A stretch of DNA of 64,000 bases. It comes from an uncultured Caulobacterales bacterium (lineage in GTDB: Bacteria; Pseudomonadota; Alphaproteobacteria; Caulobacterales; Maricaulaceae). Shown one piece after another: positions 55,271-64,000 of this stretch. Position 1 is the first letter of the stretch, and each line of letters begins with the position of its first letter. The DNA is taken from assembly GCA_937928165.1 (NCBI GenBank), contig CALFVT010000009.1, forward strand, positions 62,001 to 126,000. Direction: 5' to 3'. Below the pieces are notes generated by a model. The model did not search any database, was not told the DNA's origin, and saw nothing but the letters and a program-made list of their open reading frames with translations. Position numbers and translations under genes: made by a program.

Positions 55271-55588
55271 CTACTGGCTTTCAGGGGTTGTGACTGTGAT
55301 CCCGTCAAGCTCGTTTGACATGATGATTTGGCAAGATAGCCGTGATGTGTCTTGCACATTTTCCGCAAAATCGAGCATGCTATCTTCCATATCATCTTTG
55401 GTTTTTAGCTTTGCGGCCCATTCGGCGCCCACATAGACATGGCAGGTGGCACAGGCGCAGGCCCCGCCGCAATCGGCGTCGATGCCGGGGATCATATTTT
55501 GCACAGCTGCTTCCATGATAGAGGTTCCCGCTTTGGCGTCAACTTCGCGGCGCTCTCCGCTATGGTCGATAAAAAGAATTTTAGGCAT
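55271..55588 (-). CDS. [2Fe-2S] ferredoxin, adrenodoxin type
   Basis: A 105-residue electron carrier. The cluster ligands are in [14 protein letters not shown] (three Cys) and LSCQIIM (fourth Cys), spaced as in adrenodoxin/FdxB proteins. It starts [18 protein letters not shown]. Such ferredoxins serve Fe-S assembly or P450/monooxygenase partners; none is adjacent. It is a single leftward gene, divergent from tsaE. Confidence 0.93.
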   Translation of the reverse strand: MPKILFIDHSGERREVDAKAGTSIMEAAVQNMIPGIDADCGGACACATCHVYVGAEWAAKLKTKDDMEDSMLDFAENVQDTSRLSCQIIMSNELDGITVTTPESQ

Positions 55589-55661
55589 GTTATCTCCGAT
55601 TTCTGTGCTTTGGCCTTATGTATGACTTTGCAATCATTTTGCAAGCGCGTATCACTCTTTT

Positions 55662-56126
55662 ATGTCAGAGCGATTCCTTACTTATTTTGCTGCGGATGTG
55701 GCCGCGCTTATGGCATTAGGCGCAAGACTATGTCCGCTTTTAAAGACGGGGGATGTGTTAACCCTTACGGGGGAGTTAGGGGCGGGTAAAACGACCTTGG
55801 CGCGTGGGCTTATTCAATCGGCATTAGGCACGGCGCAAGATGTGCCGTCCCCGACCTATACGTTAGTGCAAAGCTATGAGCTTTCGCATTATGAGCTATG
55901 GCATTGTGATCTTTACCGGCTCGCCGCTCCTGATGATGTGTTAGAGCTTGGCCTAATAGACATGGAGGCGGATATTGTTAGCCTGATTGAATGGCCGGAT
56001 AAAATGGGCGGGCATTTAAACCCGCAAGCGCTGAATTGCCATATTACCTTCAAAGACGGTGGGCGCGAAGTTGTGCTATCGGGGCCAGCGCATTGGCGTT
56101 CGCGCCTAGAAGGGTTAGGGATATGA
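55662..56126 (+). CDS. tsaE: tRNA t6A synthesis ATPase TsaE
   Basis: ATPase partner of TsaB/TsaD in making the t6A base at position 37 of tRNAs. The protein is 154 residues with Walker A GELGAGKTTLARGL, the PSPTYTLVQSYE segment, HCDLYRLAAPDDVLELGL and LIEWPDKMG, all typical. Its stop overlaps the next start (ATGA), opening a five-gene overlapping operon. Confidence 0.95.
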   Translation: MSERFLTYFAADVAALMALGARLCPLLKTGDVLTLTGELGAGKTTLARGLIQSALGTAQDVPSPTYTLVQSYELSHYELWHCDLYRLAAPDDVLELGLIDMEADIVSLIEWPDKMGGHLNPQALNCHITFKDGGREVVLSGPAHWRSRLEGLGI

Positions 56127-57190
56127 CAATGCGCAGTGATCTTCGGGATAAGTTTTTAACGGCGGTGTCATGGGATAAAGCCGATATCGCGCCAATTCCG
56201 GGCGATGCGTCTGCGCGGCAATATTTCCGTCTCTTGCAAGAGGAGACGCCGGCGATTTTAATGGATTATAACCCGGCGGATGAGCCGTCCGGCGCAGCGC
56301 AGGATTATATGCGCCGTGCTCGGCTTGCGGGGACGAATATGAATAGCTTTGCGGCTATCGGAACAGCCCTGTATCAGCGGGGGTTTTCGGCCCCAAGAAT
56401 TATTGCGGCGGATACGCAAAACGGGTTTTTACTGTTGGAGGATTTATCTATTTCGCGCGGGCAAAATGTTTACGCCCGCCAGCTTGAAGTGGTGCCTAGT
56501 GATGAACCTATGCTTTATGAAGCCGCCGTAGATACACTGGCGGCCATATACCGCAGCAGTTTCGCCCCGCAGCTTGAATCTCGACATGGTCATTGGACAG
56601 TGCCTGTTTTTGACATAGAGGCGCAGCTTGCGGAGTTGACTTTATTCATTGATTGGTATGTGCCTGATATTGGCGTGGACTTGCCCGCGCAAGCCCTCAA
56701 GGAATGGGAGGCTATTTGGCGTCAAATGAGCGGCCTGTTATCGGCTCACCCCCACGGTCTTGCTTTGCGAGATTTTCATGCGGAGAATTTATTTTGGCTC
56801 CCACGGCGCAGCGAAACGGCTAGGGTCGGCCTGATTGATTTCCAAGACGCAGTTATAATTCACCCGGCCTATGATTTAAACTCTTTACTCGAAGATGCGC
56901 GGCGAGATGTTGACCGTGATCTGGCAGATAGGCTTATCAACCGCTTTTGCGGCAAGGCGGGCCTTAATGATGATGAAAGTTTCCGCGCTGCTTATGCCGT
57001 AATGGGAGCGCAGAGGAAATTAAAAAACATGGGCTTTCCCGTGCGCTCCGACATGCTTTACGGCAAACCGCAATATCGGGCCTTACATCCCCGGTTAAAA
57101 TCCCATCTTGCGGGTTATCTGAAACACCCGGCTTGCGCCGACCTCGCAGATTGGCTCGCCCGCTACTTACCGACAGAGGCCTTGGGGTGA
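56123..57190 (+). CDS. amgK: Anomeric MurNAc/GlcNAc kinase
   Basis: Phosphorylates MurNAc (or GlcNAc) at C1 in the cell-wall recycling route that bypasses de novo UDP-MurNAc synthesis. The protein has about 355 residues with an aminoglycoside-phosphotransferase fold: PGDASARQYFRL near the N-terminus, GFLLLEDL, the catalytic LRDFHAENLFWL and metal-binding LIDFQDAVI. I chose the ATG at 56123 for its 4-base overlap with tsaE and the standard N-terminus. Its stop overlaps murU. Confidence 0.93.
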   Translation: MTMRSDLRDKFLTAVSWDKADIAPIPGDASARQYFRLLQEETPAILMDYNPADEPSGAAQDYMRRARLAGTNMNSFAAIGTALYQRGFSAPRIIAADTQNGFLLLEDLSISRGQNVYARQLEVVPSDEPMLYEAAVDTLAAIYRSSFAPQLESRHGHWTVPVFDIEAQLAELTLFIDWYVPDIGVDLPAQALKEWEAIWRQMSGLLSAHPHGLALRDFHAENLFWLPRRSETARVGLIDFQDAVIIHPAYDLNSLLEDARRDVDRDLADRLINRFCGKAGLNDDESFRAAYAVMGAQRKLKNMGFPVRSDMLYGKPQYRALHPRLKSHLAGYLKHPACADLADWLARYLPTEALG

Positions 57191-57921
57191 GCCAAATTAC
57201 GACAGCTATGGTAATGGCGGCAGGTCATGGAACCCGTATGCGGCCTTTGACCGATGACCGTTCCAAAGCTATGGTGACGGTTGCAGGCCTACCGTTAATT
57301 GAACATATGCTGCGCCGCCTTGAAGCTGCGGGCATCGAGCGGGCGGTTGTTAATGTTCATGCCCATGCGGATCATCTCGAGGATTATCTATCGTGCCGTC
57401 AGGGGCTAAAGATCATTATATCTAATGAACGAGAAGATTTGCTGGAAACAGGAGGTGGGCTAGTCAAAGCCCTGCCGCTTTTGGGGCATGCACCAATATT
57501 AATCTGTAATATTGATGCGGTCTGGATTGAGTTTGTACCTGCCTTAAATGCGCTTATGGCAGCGTGGAATCCAAAAGTGATGGACGAGCTTTTAATGCTA
57601 ACGCCAACAGGGCAGGTCTTAGGCCTAGAGAGCCAAGGGGATTTTGATCTATCCAGAACGGGCCAGATTTCATACCGCCGCCAAAATAGGGCGTCTCATT
57701 TATATTGCGGGGTTCAAATTTTTAAACCTGAACTCGCCAAAGGCTATCCGCTTGAGCGGTTTTCGCGAAAAAAAATATGGGATAAAACCTTATCTAATGA
57801 CCGCGCCTTTGGTCATGTGATGGAAGGCTACTGGATGCATGTGGGTGATCCGCAGGCGCGGCGCTGGGCTGAAGCGGTCATAAAGCAAGCCCGTAAAGGC
57901 GGCCATAAGGGGGCGAGATAG
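57187..57921 (+). CDS. murU: N-acetylmuramate-1-phosphate uridylyltransferase
   Basis: Makes UDP-MurNAc from MurNAc-1-phosphate, the step after AmgK. The protein has about 244 residues with the nucleotidyltransferase signature MVMAAGHGTRMRPLTDDRSK, VNVHAHADHLEDYL and ICNIDAVWIE. The likely start is GTG at 57187 in a 4-base overlap with the amgK stop; an ATG at 57133 would add a basic unconserved stretch. It is followed at 2 bases by addB. Confidence 0.93.
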   Translation: MSQITTAMVMAAGHGTRMRPLTDDRSKAMVTVAGLPLIEHMLRRLEAAGIERAVVNVHAHADHLEDYLSCRQGLKIIISNEREDLLETGGGLVKALPLLGHAPILICNIDAVWIEFVPALNALMAAWNPKVMDELLMLTPTGQVLGLESQGDFDLSRTGQISYRRQNRASHLYCGVQIFKPELAKGYPLERFSRKKIWDKTLSNDRAFGHVMEGYWMHVGDPQARRWAEAVIKQARKGGHKGAR

Positions 57922-57923
57922 AT

Positions 57924-60900
57924 ATGAGCAAAACAAACGCGCATATCCCAGCCGTTATGAACATGGCGAGCGGGGTTGATTTCCTGCCGGCTTTGGCGTC
58001 GGGTCTTGATAATATATTTGGTGAAGACTTACAAAAGGGGCTAATCTTACTCCCAACCCGTAGGGCTGTTAGGGATTTATCTGATAGTTTTACGCGCCAT
58101 GCCCAAGACCAAGGGCGGGGCGCGCGTATCTTGCCGCCAATGCGCCCGCTGGCAGATATTGACCCAGATGAGCCGCCTTTTGAACCCGGCGAGCTTGCTA
58201 GTGAAGTTCTGCCAGCTGTTTCAGGCTTGCAGCGCCGTTTTGAGCTTTCAAGTCTTGTTCGCCGTTATTACGAAGCGGTATCGGGGGAGGCATTGTCTCC
58301 GGCAGTGGCTTTAACGCTCACCGATCCGCTTTTGCGAATTATTGATGATGTCGCCATGGAAGGCCGGGGGGAGATTGACCTCACAACCCTGGACGAGATA
58401 TCAGACAGAGCCGCCATACACTTTCAAACGGCGGCAGAGTTTTATAAAATCATTCAAGGCTTCTGGCCTGCGCATTTATCGCAAATGAAGCGGCTTGACC
58501 CTATGGCGCGGCGGGTGGCACTATTAAATGCACTTACACGCCAATGGACAGAACAGCCGCCAAATTACCCGGTTATTATAGCGGGATCTACGGGTACATT
58601 GCCGGCCACGGCGCGGCTCATGCGCTGCGTTATGGGCTTGCCGAAAGGCATGATTGTTCTGCCGGGGCTCGCAACGAATATGCGCCCGCGCGCATGGGAA
58701 AAAGTGAGCGCAGACCATCCGCAGTTCTCAATGAAAAGATTGCTGGATGTTTTGGGGTTAAATTTTGATGAGATATCAGACTTTATTGATACGGCAGGAC
58801 TGCGCCGCCAGATTGACGGGCAATTAAATGCAACTGCCTTAAGGGCGCGGCGGGCCGTTATCTCCGAAAGCCTTGTGCCCGTTGAGGCCACTGAAGAGTG
58901 GCTAGGCCGAATTGAGACTATACGAAAAGATTTTAAAACTGCAGACGCCTTTGATCTCGCCCGTGAAAGTTTTGCGCTAATCGAAGCGGATGACGACGAA
59001 GAAGAAGCGCTAACTATTGCGGTGATTATGCGCGAGGCGCTAGAAGACCCTGATAAAACGGCCACCCTTGTGACCCCTGATCCGGCCCTTGCACGGCGGG
59101 TGAAATCACGGCTTTACCGATGGGGCGTTAGGCTAGATTCATCTGCCGGTGAGCCTTTGGAGGAAACGCCGACGGGCGCATTTTTATCCCATATTTTACG
59201 CCTTATGAATGATCGCTATAACCCCGCTTTTCTTTCGGCGCTAATGGCCAGTCCCTTTGCTTTATTAGGCCAAGAAGCAGGCGATGCCCGGAAAGACTGG
59301 CTTGCTTTTGAAAAAGCAGAGCTACGCGGCCTGCGTAAAGATGATGATATATTGGCTAGCCTTGCGCTGATCACGTCGCTGCATCAGGCGGTGTCGCCAT
59401 TATTTGCCATGCCCGAGACGGCTCCGCTTGCAGATTGGGCGAAAGCTTTAACCCAGGCCGCCGAGAACTTGGCTCGTAGCGAGTTAAATGGAAAGCCCCA
59501 TCATGGAGCGCAGATCTTATGGCGTGGAGAAGCGGGCGAAAGCGCCGCAAGTTTACTTACGCAAATTATGGGCTATGGCAAAGCCTTAGGGCCCTTTAGC
59601 GCCGCCGAGTTTCAAGAGTTTTTACAGGTCTTGATGCGGGGCCAAGTGGTTAGGCCGCGTTTTGGCACCCATCCGCAGCTGCGTATTCTAGGCCCGCTCG
59701 AGGCCCGTATGCTCTCAAGTGATGTCACAATTTTAGGCGGATTAAACGAAGGATTATGGCCCGCTACGCCCTCCCATGATCCGTTTTTATCACGCGCGAT
59801 GCGAGAGAAATTGGGATTAACTCTGCCGGAGCGGCGCTACGGCCTCTCAGCCCATGACTTTGAAGGTCTGGCTATGGGGCCAAATGTGATTTTAACCCGC
59901 GCTAAACGGAGTGACGGCACGCCAATGGTGGCGTCTCGTTGGCTTTGGCGGCTAAAAACACTGTTTAACGGCGCTTATAGAGACGGGGCTTTGGCGGCTG
60001 AAAAAGATATAGCGGCTCAGGTGTTAGCGCCGAAAACACCCTATTTGAACTGGGCGCGCAGCCTTGATTATGTTGCGCCAGACGATGTTGTCCCTGCGCC
60101 CCCGCCTAATCCCAAACCACCGCTTGAGGCGCGCTGGCCACTGCGTGAAAATGATGTCGTGTCGGTGACAAAATTTAAAATATGGATACGTGACCCCTAC
60201 GCGGTTTATGCGCGCCATGTTTTAAAGCTCAGTCCGCTGGATGATTTGGATATGAAAATCGGCCCGCGCGAATATGGCACGGCCCTGCATAAGGCCGTAG
60301 AAAGCTTACTTAATGATAAGCTTAGCGGTCATGCCGCCAAAAACATTGCACGGCTAAAGCTTGAATTTATATCGGCTCTGCGGGCGCAGGGGTATGAGGA
60401 TTTAAATTTTATCAAAGAAGACGTTCGCCTTGATCAATTATCACAGGCCGTTATCGCCGATTTTCATGACCGCCGCGAACGGGGCTTTAAAAATATATGC
60501 GGAGAAACCGAAGGAAGATTATATTTGCCCGAATTAGACCTAACCATTATTGGGTCTCCTGACCGTATTGATAAAGGGCCTAATGGGTATGAAGTGATTG
60601 ACTTTAAGACCGGGCAGCCTCCCGGTAAAAAAGAAGTTATTGTCGGTTTTGACCCACAGCTCCCGCTTTTGGCGCTTATGATAGAGCAAGGCGCATTTAA
60701 AGGTGTGAAACCTGGGCCTGTAGATGAGCTTAGCTATAAACGTCTGCGCGGTACATCCGGCGGGTATGAGAGTTTTTCTGTGATCGAACATAGCGCGAAA
60801 CATGCATTTTCTGCACAGGATCATATCGTGAAGACCCGCGAAACTCTTAAACGACTTATGGCGCAAGCCCGGGATATTAACGCTGGCTATCCGTCGCAAA

Positions 60901-60992
60901 TTCGGCGCAAATGGGCTAATGTTTACGGGGATTATGACCTACTCGCGCGCCGTGAAGAATGGTCACAATTAACCGAGGCAGATGGGCCATGA
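57924..60992 (+). CDS. addB: Double-strand break repair protein AddB
   Basis: The nuclease subunit partner of AddA in processing DNA double-strand ends for RecA. The protein is 1022 residues, normal for the alphaproteobacterial form. The N-terminal half is helicase-like (ILLPTRRAVRDLSDSF; ILGGLNEGLWPATPSHDPFLS). The C-terminal PD-(D/E)XK nuclease motif is visible as GSPDRIDKGPNGYEVIDFKTG, followed by the QLPLLALM segment. Its stop overlaps the addA start (ATGA). Confidence 0.95.
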   Translation: MSKTNAHIPAVMNMASGVDFLPALASGLDNIFGEDLQKGLILLPTRRAVRDLSDSFTRHAQDQGRGARILPPMRPLADIDPDEPPFEPGELASEVLPAVSGLQRRFELSSLVRRYYEAVSGEALSPAVALTLTDPLLRIIDDVAMEGRGEIDLTTLDEISDRAAIHFQTAAEFYKIIQGFWPAHLSQMKRLDPMARRVALLNALTRQWTEQPPNYPVIIAGSTGTLPATARLMRCVMGLPKGMIVLPGLATNMRPRAWEKVSADHPQFSMKRLLDVLGLNFDEISDFIDTAGLRRQIDGQLNATALRARRAVISESLVPVEATEEWLGRIETIRKDFKTADAFDLARESFALIEADDDEEEALTIAVIMREALEDPDKTATLVTPDPALARRVKSRLYRWGVRLDSSAGEPLEETPTGAFLSHILRLMNDRYNPAFLSALMASPFALLGQEAGDARKDWLAFEKAELRGLRKDDDILASLALITSLHQAVSPLFAMPETAPLADWAKALTQAAENLARSELNGKPHHGAQILWRGEAGESAASLLTQIMGYGKALGPFSAAEFQEFLQVLMRGQVVRPRFGTHPQLRILGPLEARMLSSDVTILGGLNEGLWPATPSHDPFLSRAMREKLGLTLPERRYGLSAHDFEGLAMGPNVILTRAKRSDGTPMVASRWLWRLKTLFNGAYRDGALAAEKDIAAQVLAPKTPYLNWARSLDYVAPDDVVPAPPPNPKPPLEARWPLRENDVVSVTKFKIWIRDPYAVYARHVLKLSPLDDLDMKIGPREYGTALHKAVESLLNDKLSGHAAKNIARLKLEFISALRAQGYEDLNFIKEDVRLDQLSQAVIADFHDRRERGFKNICGETEGRLYLPELDLTIIGSPDRIDKGPNGYEVIDFKTGQPPGKKEVIVGFDPQLPLLALMIEQGAFKGVKPGPVDELSYKRLRGTSGGYESFSVIEHSAKHAFSAQDHIVKTRETLKRLMAQARDINAGYPSQIRRKWANVYGDYDLLARREEWSQLTEADGP

Positions 60993-63900
60993 GCGACGCG
61001 GGACTTATCCAAAAACTTGCTGCGGCTAGTGCCGCCCAAGATCATGCGTCTGACCCTGCTGGTTCACGCTTTGCGTCGGCGAATGCGGGATCGGGTAAAA
61101 CTCATGTTTTAGTCAACCGCGTTTCGCGTTTATTGATTGCGGGCGTTGCGCCCGATCACATTTTATGCCTGACCTATACCAAAGCGGCAGCAAGTGAAAT
61201 GCAAAGCCGTCTTTTCCAAAAACTTGGAACATGGTCAGTCTTGCCAGAGGCGGAGCTTGATAAAGAACTGGCTAAATTATTTGGGCGCGTAGATCACGGT
61301 ATTGCGCTCCCCACGGCGCGGGCGCTTTTTGCGAAAGCGTTAGAAACGCCGGGTGGACTTAAGGTTCAAACCATTCATGCCTTTTGTGAATTTGTTCTCT
61401 CGCGCTTTCCAATCGAAGTTGGTCTATTACCAGGCTTTGACACCCTCCAAGATGAAGAGCGGTTAGAGCTTTTGGCGCAAACGGAAATGCAGCTCTTGCA
61501 GCAGGCGCATGATGCGCCAAATAGTGATGTCGCGAAAGCCTTTCGCTTTTTTGCCGCGCAATCATCCGACCGAACCATTGCGGATTATTTTAATTGGATG
61601 GGCCATAATCTCTACGCCATAGAGCGCTGGAAATCTCAAGGCGGTTTGGCGCAGCTCGCATTGGATTTAAACTTAAGCTTAGAGATGTCGCCTCAAGATA
61701 TTTATGCGCAAAGCTGGCAAGAGACAGATCAAGACCTGCTAAGGCAACTCTGCGCGGGATTAATTAACAATAATGCCGGGACAAACCAAAGAGTCGGCGC
61801 GGCACTAGACGAAGCTTTAATTTGCCCCGACCCCGCGAAAGCTTTTGAGCTTTATAGTGATATCTTTTTTACCCAATCGGGAAATTTGCGGACCAGCATT
61901 GTTACGGCAAAAGCTGATGAATCTGCGCAAATGTTTCTTGGCGCAAAAGCCTATATGCCAACCCCAGAAGTCTCGCGGGTTTTAGCGCAAATGGATAAAA
62001 TTAAAGCGGCTGAATTACTACAGGCAACCTCTGCCTTTTATACTTTGGCTGTTCCTTTCGCTGATAAGTTTAGCGCCGCGAAAGACGCTATGCGGCGAGT
62101 GAGCTTTGATGACCAAGTGCAGCGCGTGCGCCGCTTGTTGACGCGCTCTGAAGCGGCGGATTGGGTAAGCTATAAACTTGACGGCGGCATTAGCCATATT
62201 CTTGTTGATGAAGCCCAAGACACGCCCCCAGTGCAATGGGATATTTTAGATGCATTACATGATAATTTTGATCCGTCTTCGCGCCATGAAGATACGGGAC
62301 TGGCGAAAACGTTTTTTGCTGTCGGGGATGAGAAGCAATCGATTTACTCTTTCCAAGGGGCGCGCCCAGATGTGTTTTTGGCGAAAACGCAAAGCCATGA
62401 TGACGGCGTTGATTTTAAAGCGCCGCGTATGCGAACTTCCTTTCGTTCGGCCCCCCAAGTTTTGGAATTAGTGGATGAGATATTTATTGGTGGGGCAGGG
62501 AGCGAACGTATGTTTGATACAGATAATTTTGCCCCTGCCGGGGACCATATGCGTCATATAGCAATCCGCGAAGATGCAGGCTATATAGAGCTATGGCCGC
62601 TCTCACCTTATGACCGTGAAGACGTGCCCGAAGAGGCTGGGGACTTGCGCCCCCTTGACGAGCTTGCCGCCAGTGATGCCCGCGAAGTTTTAGCGGCTAA
62701 GATTGCGGTAGAAATCAAATCATGGCTCGCGCAAGGGCGCCTTGTTTTTGACCGTGACTTAAAAGCATTACGGCCTATACGGGCCGGGGACGTAATGGTC
62801 TTAGTGCAAAAACGCGGTCCGCTTTATAAGGCACTTCTGCGACGTCTTAAAATGGCCCATGTTCCCGTGGTCGGCCCAGACCGCCTTAAATTGAAAGATG
62901 CGCTGGCGGTACAAGATTTACTGACCCTTGCGCGTTTTACCTTACAGCCCGGTGATGATTTAGCCCTAGCAGAACTTCTTAAGGGGCCGTTTTTTGGTTG
63001 GAATGATACGCAGCTTTTTGACCTGGCTTATGGGCGAAAGACTAGTTTGTGGACGCAATTACAAGCAAGTGAATCGAAGGCTGCCGCTCATGCAAGCCGC
63101 GTTTTAAAGCGGGTTTTAACCCGCGCTCTGCGTCTTGCGCCCTATGAGTTTTTTGCGCGGTTTTTGGATGATACGGACAAGAGCGGAATAAGTCATTGGA
63201 GCCGAATTTACTGCCGCCTTTCTATGGAGAGTAAAGATGCGGTGCAGAGCTTTTTAGCCCGCGCCCTCGCCCATCAGAGGCAAGGGGTTCCGTCCTTACA
63301 AGATTTCACTGCGAGTTTTGCCCTTGATGAAACGGAACTGAAGCGTGGGCTTGATAACGTCCAAGACCAAGTGCGAGTTATGACCGTTCACGGGGCCAAA
63401 GGACTGGAAGCGCCGATCGTGATTTTACCGGACGCCTCTGATCCGCCGCGAAAATCTGACCGCAAACAACCCGTCCAGCCCTATAAATCGGGCTTTGTAT
63501 TTGCGGGCTCTGCGACGCGGGGCCTAAAGCTCGCGGATGATATATTTGAAGGCCAAAGCATTCTTGAGGGGCAGGAATATCTGCGCCGGCTTTATGTGGC
63601 CTTGACCCGGGCTGAGACGGAGTTGGTTGTTTGCGGCTATGAACGGGGCGTAAGTACAAAACTTATAACATGGTATGATGATATTAAAGCTGCGCTTGAG
63701 CGGCTAGGCGGGGCCGCTTGTAAGAGCCCCTTTGGTGACGGCCTATGTTTCGGCGCTCGCGCTCAAGATGAAATAGTGCAGCTGAAACCCGCAGATGAAA
63801 CTGAATATGAAATGCCTTTATTTTTAAGCCAAATGGCTCCCGTTCTGCGCCCATCTTTACGCCGGGTGACGCCGAGCCATATGGTCGGCGGGCTAGAGGC

Positions 63901-64000
63901 TGACCCGCTTGATATGGCGCTTCATGCTGCGCCTATGCGCTCTCCGTTGATGCAAACGCCGGATAGATATCGGCGCGGAATTTTAATTCATAAACTCCTT
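60989..64000 (+). CDS. addA: Double-strand break repair helicase AddA (3' end outside window)
   Basis: UvrD-like helicase-nuclease that works with AddB. 1004 codons are present and the frame is open at the right edge, so the C-terminal part, including the nuclease domain, is missing from view. Visible: Walker A FASANAGSGKTHVLVNRV, LTYTKAAASEMQSRL (motif Ia), HILVDEAQDTPPVQW (motif II), GDEKQSIYSFQGARP (motif III), TVHGAKGLEAPIVILPD (motif V), and YVALTRAETELVV (motif VI). It starts with ATGA over the addB stop. Confidence 0.96.
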   Translation, partial: MSDAGLIQKLAAASAAQDHASDPAGSRFASANAGSGKTHVLVNRVSRLLIAGVAPDHILCLTYTKAAASEMQSRLFQKLGTWSVLPEAELDKELAKLFGRVDHGIALPTARALFAKALETPGGLKVQTIHAFCEFVLSRFPIEVGLLPGFDTLQDEERLELLAQTEMQLLQQAHDAPNSDVAKAFRFFAAQSSDRTIADYFNWMGHNLYAIERWKSQGGLAQLALDLNLSLEMSPQDIYAQSWQETDQDLLRQLCAGLINNNAGTNQRVGAALDEALICPDPAKAFELYSDIFFTQSGNLRTSIVTAKADESAQMFLGAKAYMPTPEVSRVLAQMDKIKAAELLQATSAFYTLAVPFADKFSAAKDAMRRVSFDDQVQRVRRLLTRSEAADWVSYKLDGGISHILVDEAQDTPPVQWDILDALHDNFDPSSRHEDTGLAKTFFAVGDEKQSIYSFQGARPDVFLAKTQSHDDGVDFKAPRMRTSFRSAPQVLELVDEIFIGGAGSERMFDTDNFAPAGDHMRHIAIREDAGYIELWPLSPYDREDVPEEAGDLRPLDELAASDAREVLAAKIAVEIKSWLAQGRLVFDRDLKALRPIRAGDVMVLVQKRGPLYKALLRRLKMAHVPVVGPDRLKLKDALAVQDLLTLARFTLQPGDDLALAELLKGPFFGWNDTQLFDLAYGRKTSLWTQLQASESKAAAHASRVLKRVLTRALRLAPYEFFARFLDDTDKSGISHWSRIYCRLSMESKDAVQSFLARALAHQRQGVPSLQDFTASFALDETELKRGLDNVQDQVRVMTVHGAKGLEAPIVILPDASDPPRKSDRKQPVQPYKSGFVFAGSATRGLKLADDIFEGQSILEGQEYLRRLYVALTRAETELVVCGYERGVSTKLITWYDDIKAALERLGGAACKSPFGDGLCFGARAQDEIVQLKPADETEYEMPLFLSQMAPVLRPSLRRVTPSHMVGGLEADPLDMALHAAPMRSPLMQTPDRYRRGILIHKLL

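Noticed and set aside
1-64000. CRISPR arrays, insertion sequences and rRNA/tRNA genes
   Set aside because: No regularly spaced repeats, transposase-like proteins with terminal inverted repeats, or rRNA/tRNA-like stretches were found in the short intergenic gaps.

Overview
The window is chromosomal DNA from an alphaproteobacterium. The best fit is a marine or aquatic relative of Caulobacterales/Maricaulales (Hyphomonadaceae- or Robiginitomaculaceae-like). That placement rests on gene content and order, not on a database search: a tyrosine-containing DivL homologue beside tsaE-amgK-murU-addB-addA, the ChvI/ChvG two-component pair next to PTS proteins, aroK-aroB next to xerD-accA, secA-PPIase-argJ-mutT, ubiG/lysC-ptsP, two large TonB-dependent receptors and two TonB-type proteins. 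No rRNA, tRNA, CRISPR array, insertion sequence or prophage is visible. Coding density is high and most operons use 1-4 base stop/start overlaps.

Region 1 (1-13200) is the accessory part. It holds a GH3 beta-glucosidase lipoprotein (5' end outside the window), a gluconokinase, a DUF6445-type protein with a 2-oxoglutarate-oxygenase-like residue pattern, and a tight run of three intact flavin-dependent (tryptophan) halogenases. A fourth, degenerate halogenase-like protein sits between the first and second of these. A 1088-residue TonB-dependent receptor follows. Two matching 14-base dyads (TGACAAC-STTGTCA type, LacI-like) lie in front of the divergent halogenase/DUF6445 transcripts and in front of the receptor, which suggests one shared carbohydrate-type regulon. 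This is the most unusual system in the window.

Region 2 (13340-26600) is housekeeping: a CNNM/CorC-type membrane protein, aroB, aroK with a basic tail, a 46-residue membrane peptide, an unrecognised 542-residue exported protein, xerD, accA, a TorF-like outer-membrane protein, secA, a parvulin-like lipoprotein and argJ. Region 3 (26580-41900) carries mutT, a lone Flp-type pilin, an NDUFAF5-like methyltransferase, comF, glutaredoxin, a nitrilase-family amidase, DUF1178, a GMC oxidoreductase, ubiG, lysC, ptsP, an ABC ATPase, a small zinc-finger protein, a TonB protein and polA.

Region 4 (41900-51050) has a BtuB-like receptor behind a cobalamin riboswitch, yggT, chvI-chvG, then EIIA(Man)-HPr without the hprK gene usually found there, a lipoprotein with a TonB C-terminal-like domain, a mannose-1-phosphate guanylyltransferase and glmM. 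Region 5 (51170-64000) has divL, an exported hypothetical protein, a broken lipoprotein gene (two frameshifts, two stops), a [2Fe-2S] ferredoxin, then the overlapping operon tsaE-amgK-murU-addB-addA. addA runs off the right end.

Functionally the window joins outer-membrane nutrient uptake (two receptors, two TonB-type proteins), cell-envelope supply (glmM, amgK/murU, ManC-type enzyme, SecA), carbon/nitrogen signalling (PtsP, HPr, EIIA, ChvI/ChvG), cell-cycle signalling (DivL) and DNA repair (PolA, AddAB, XerD, MutT).
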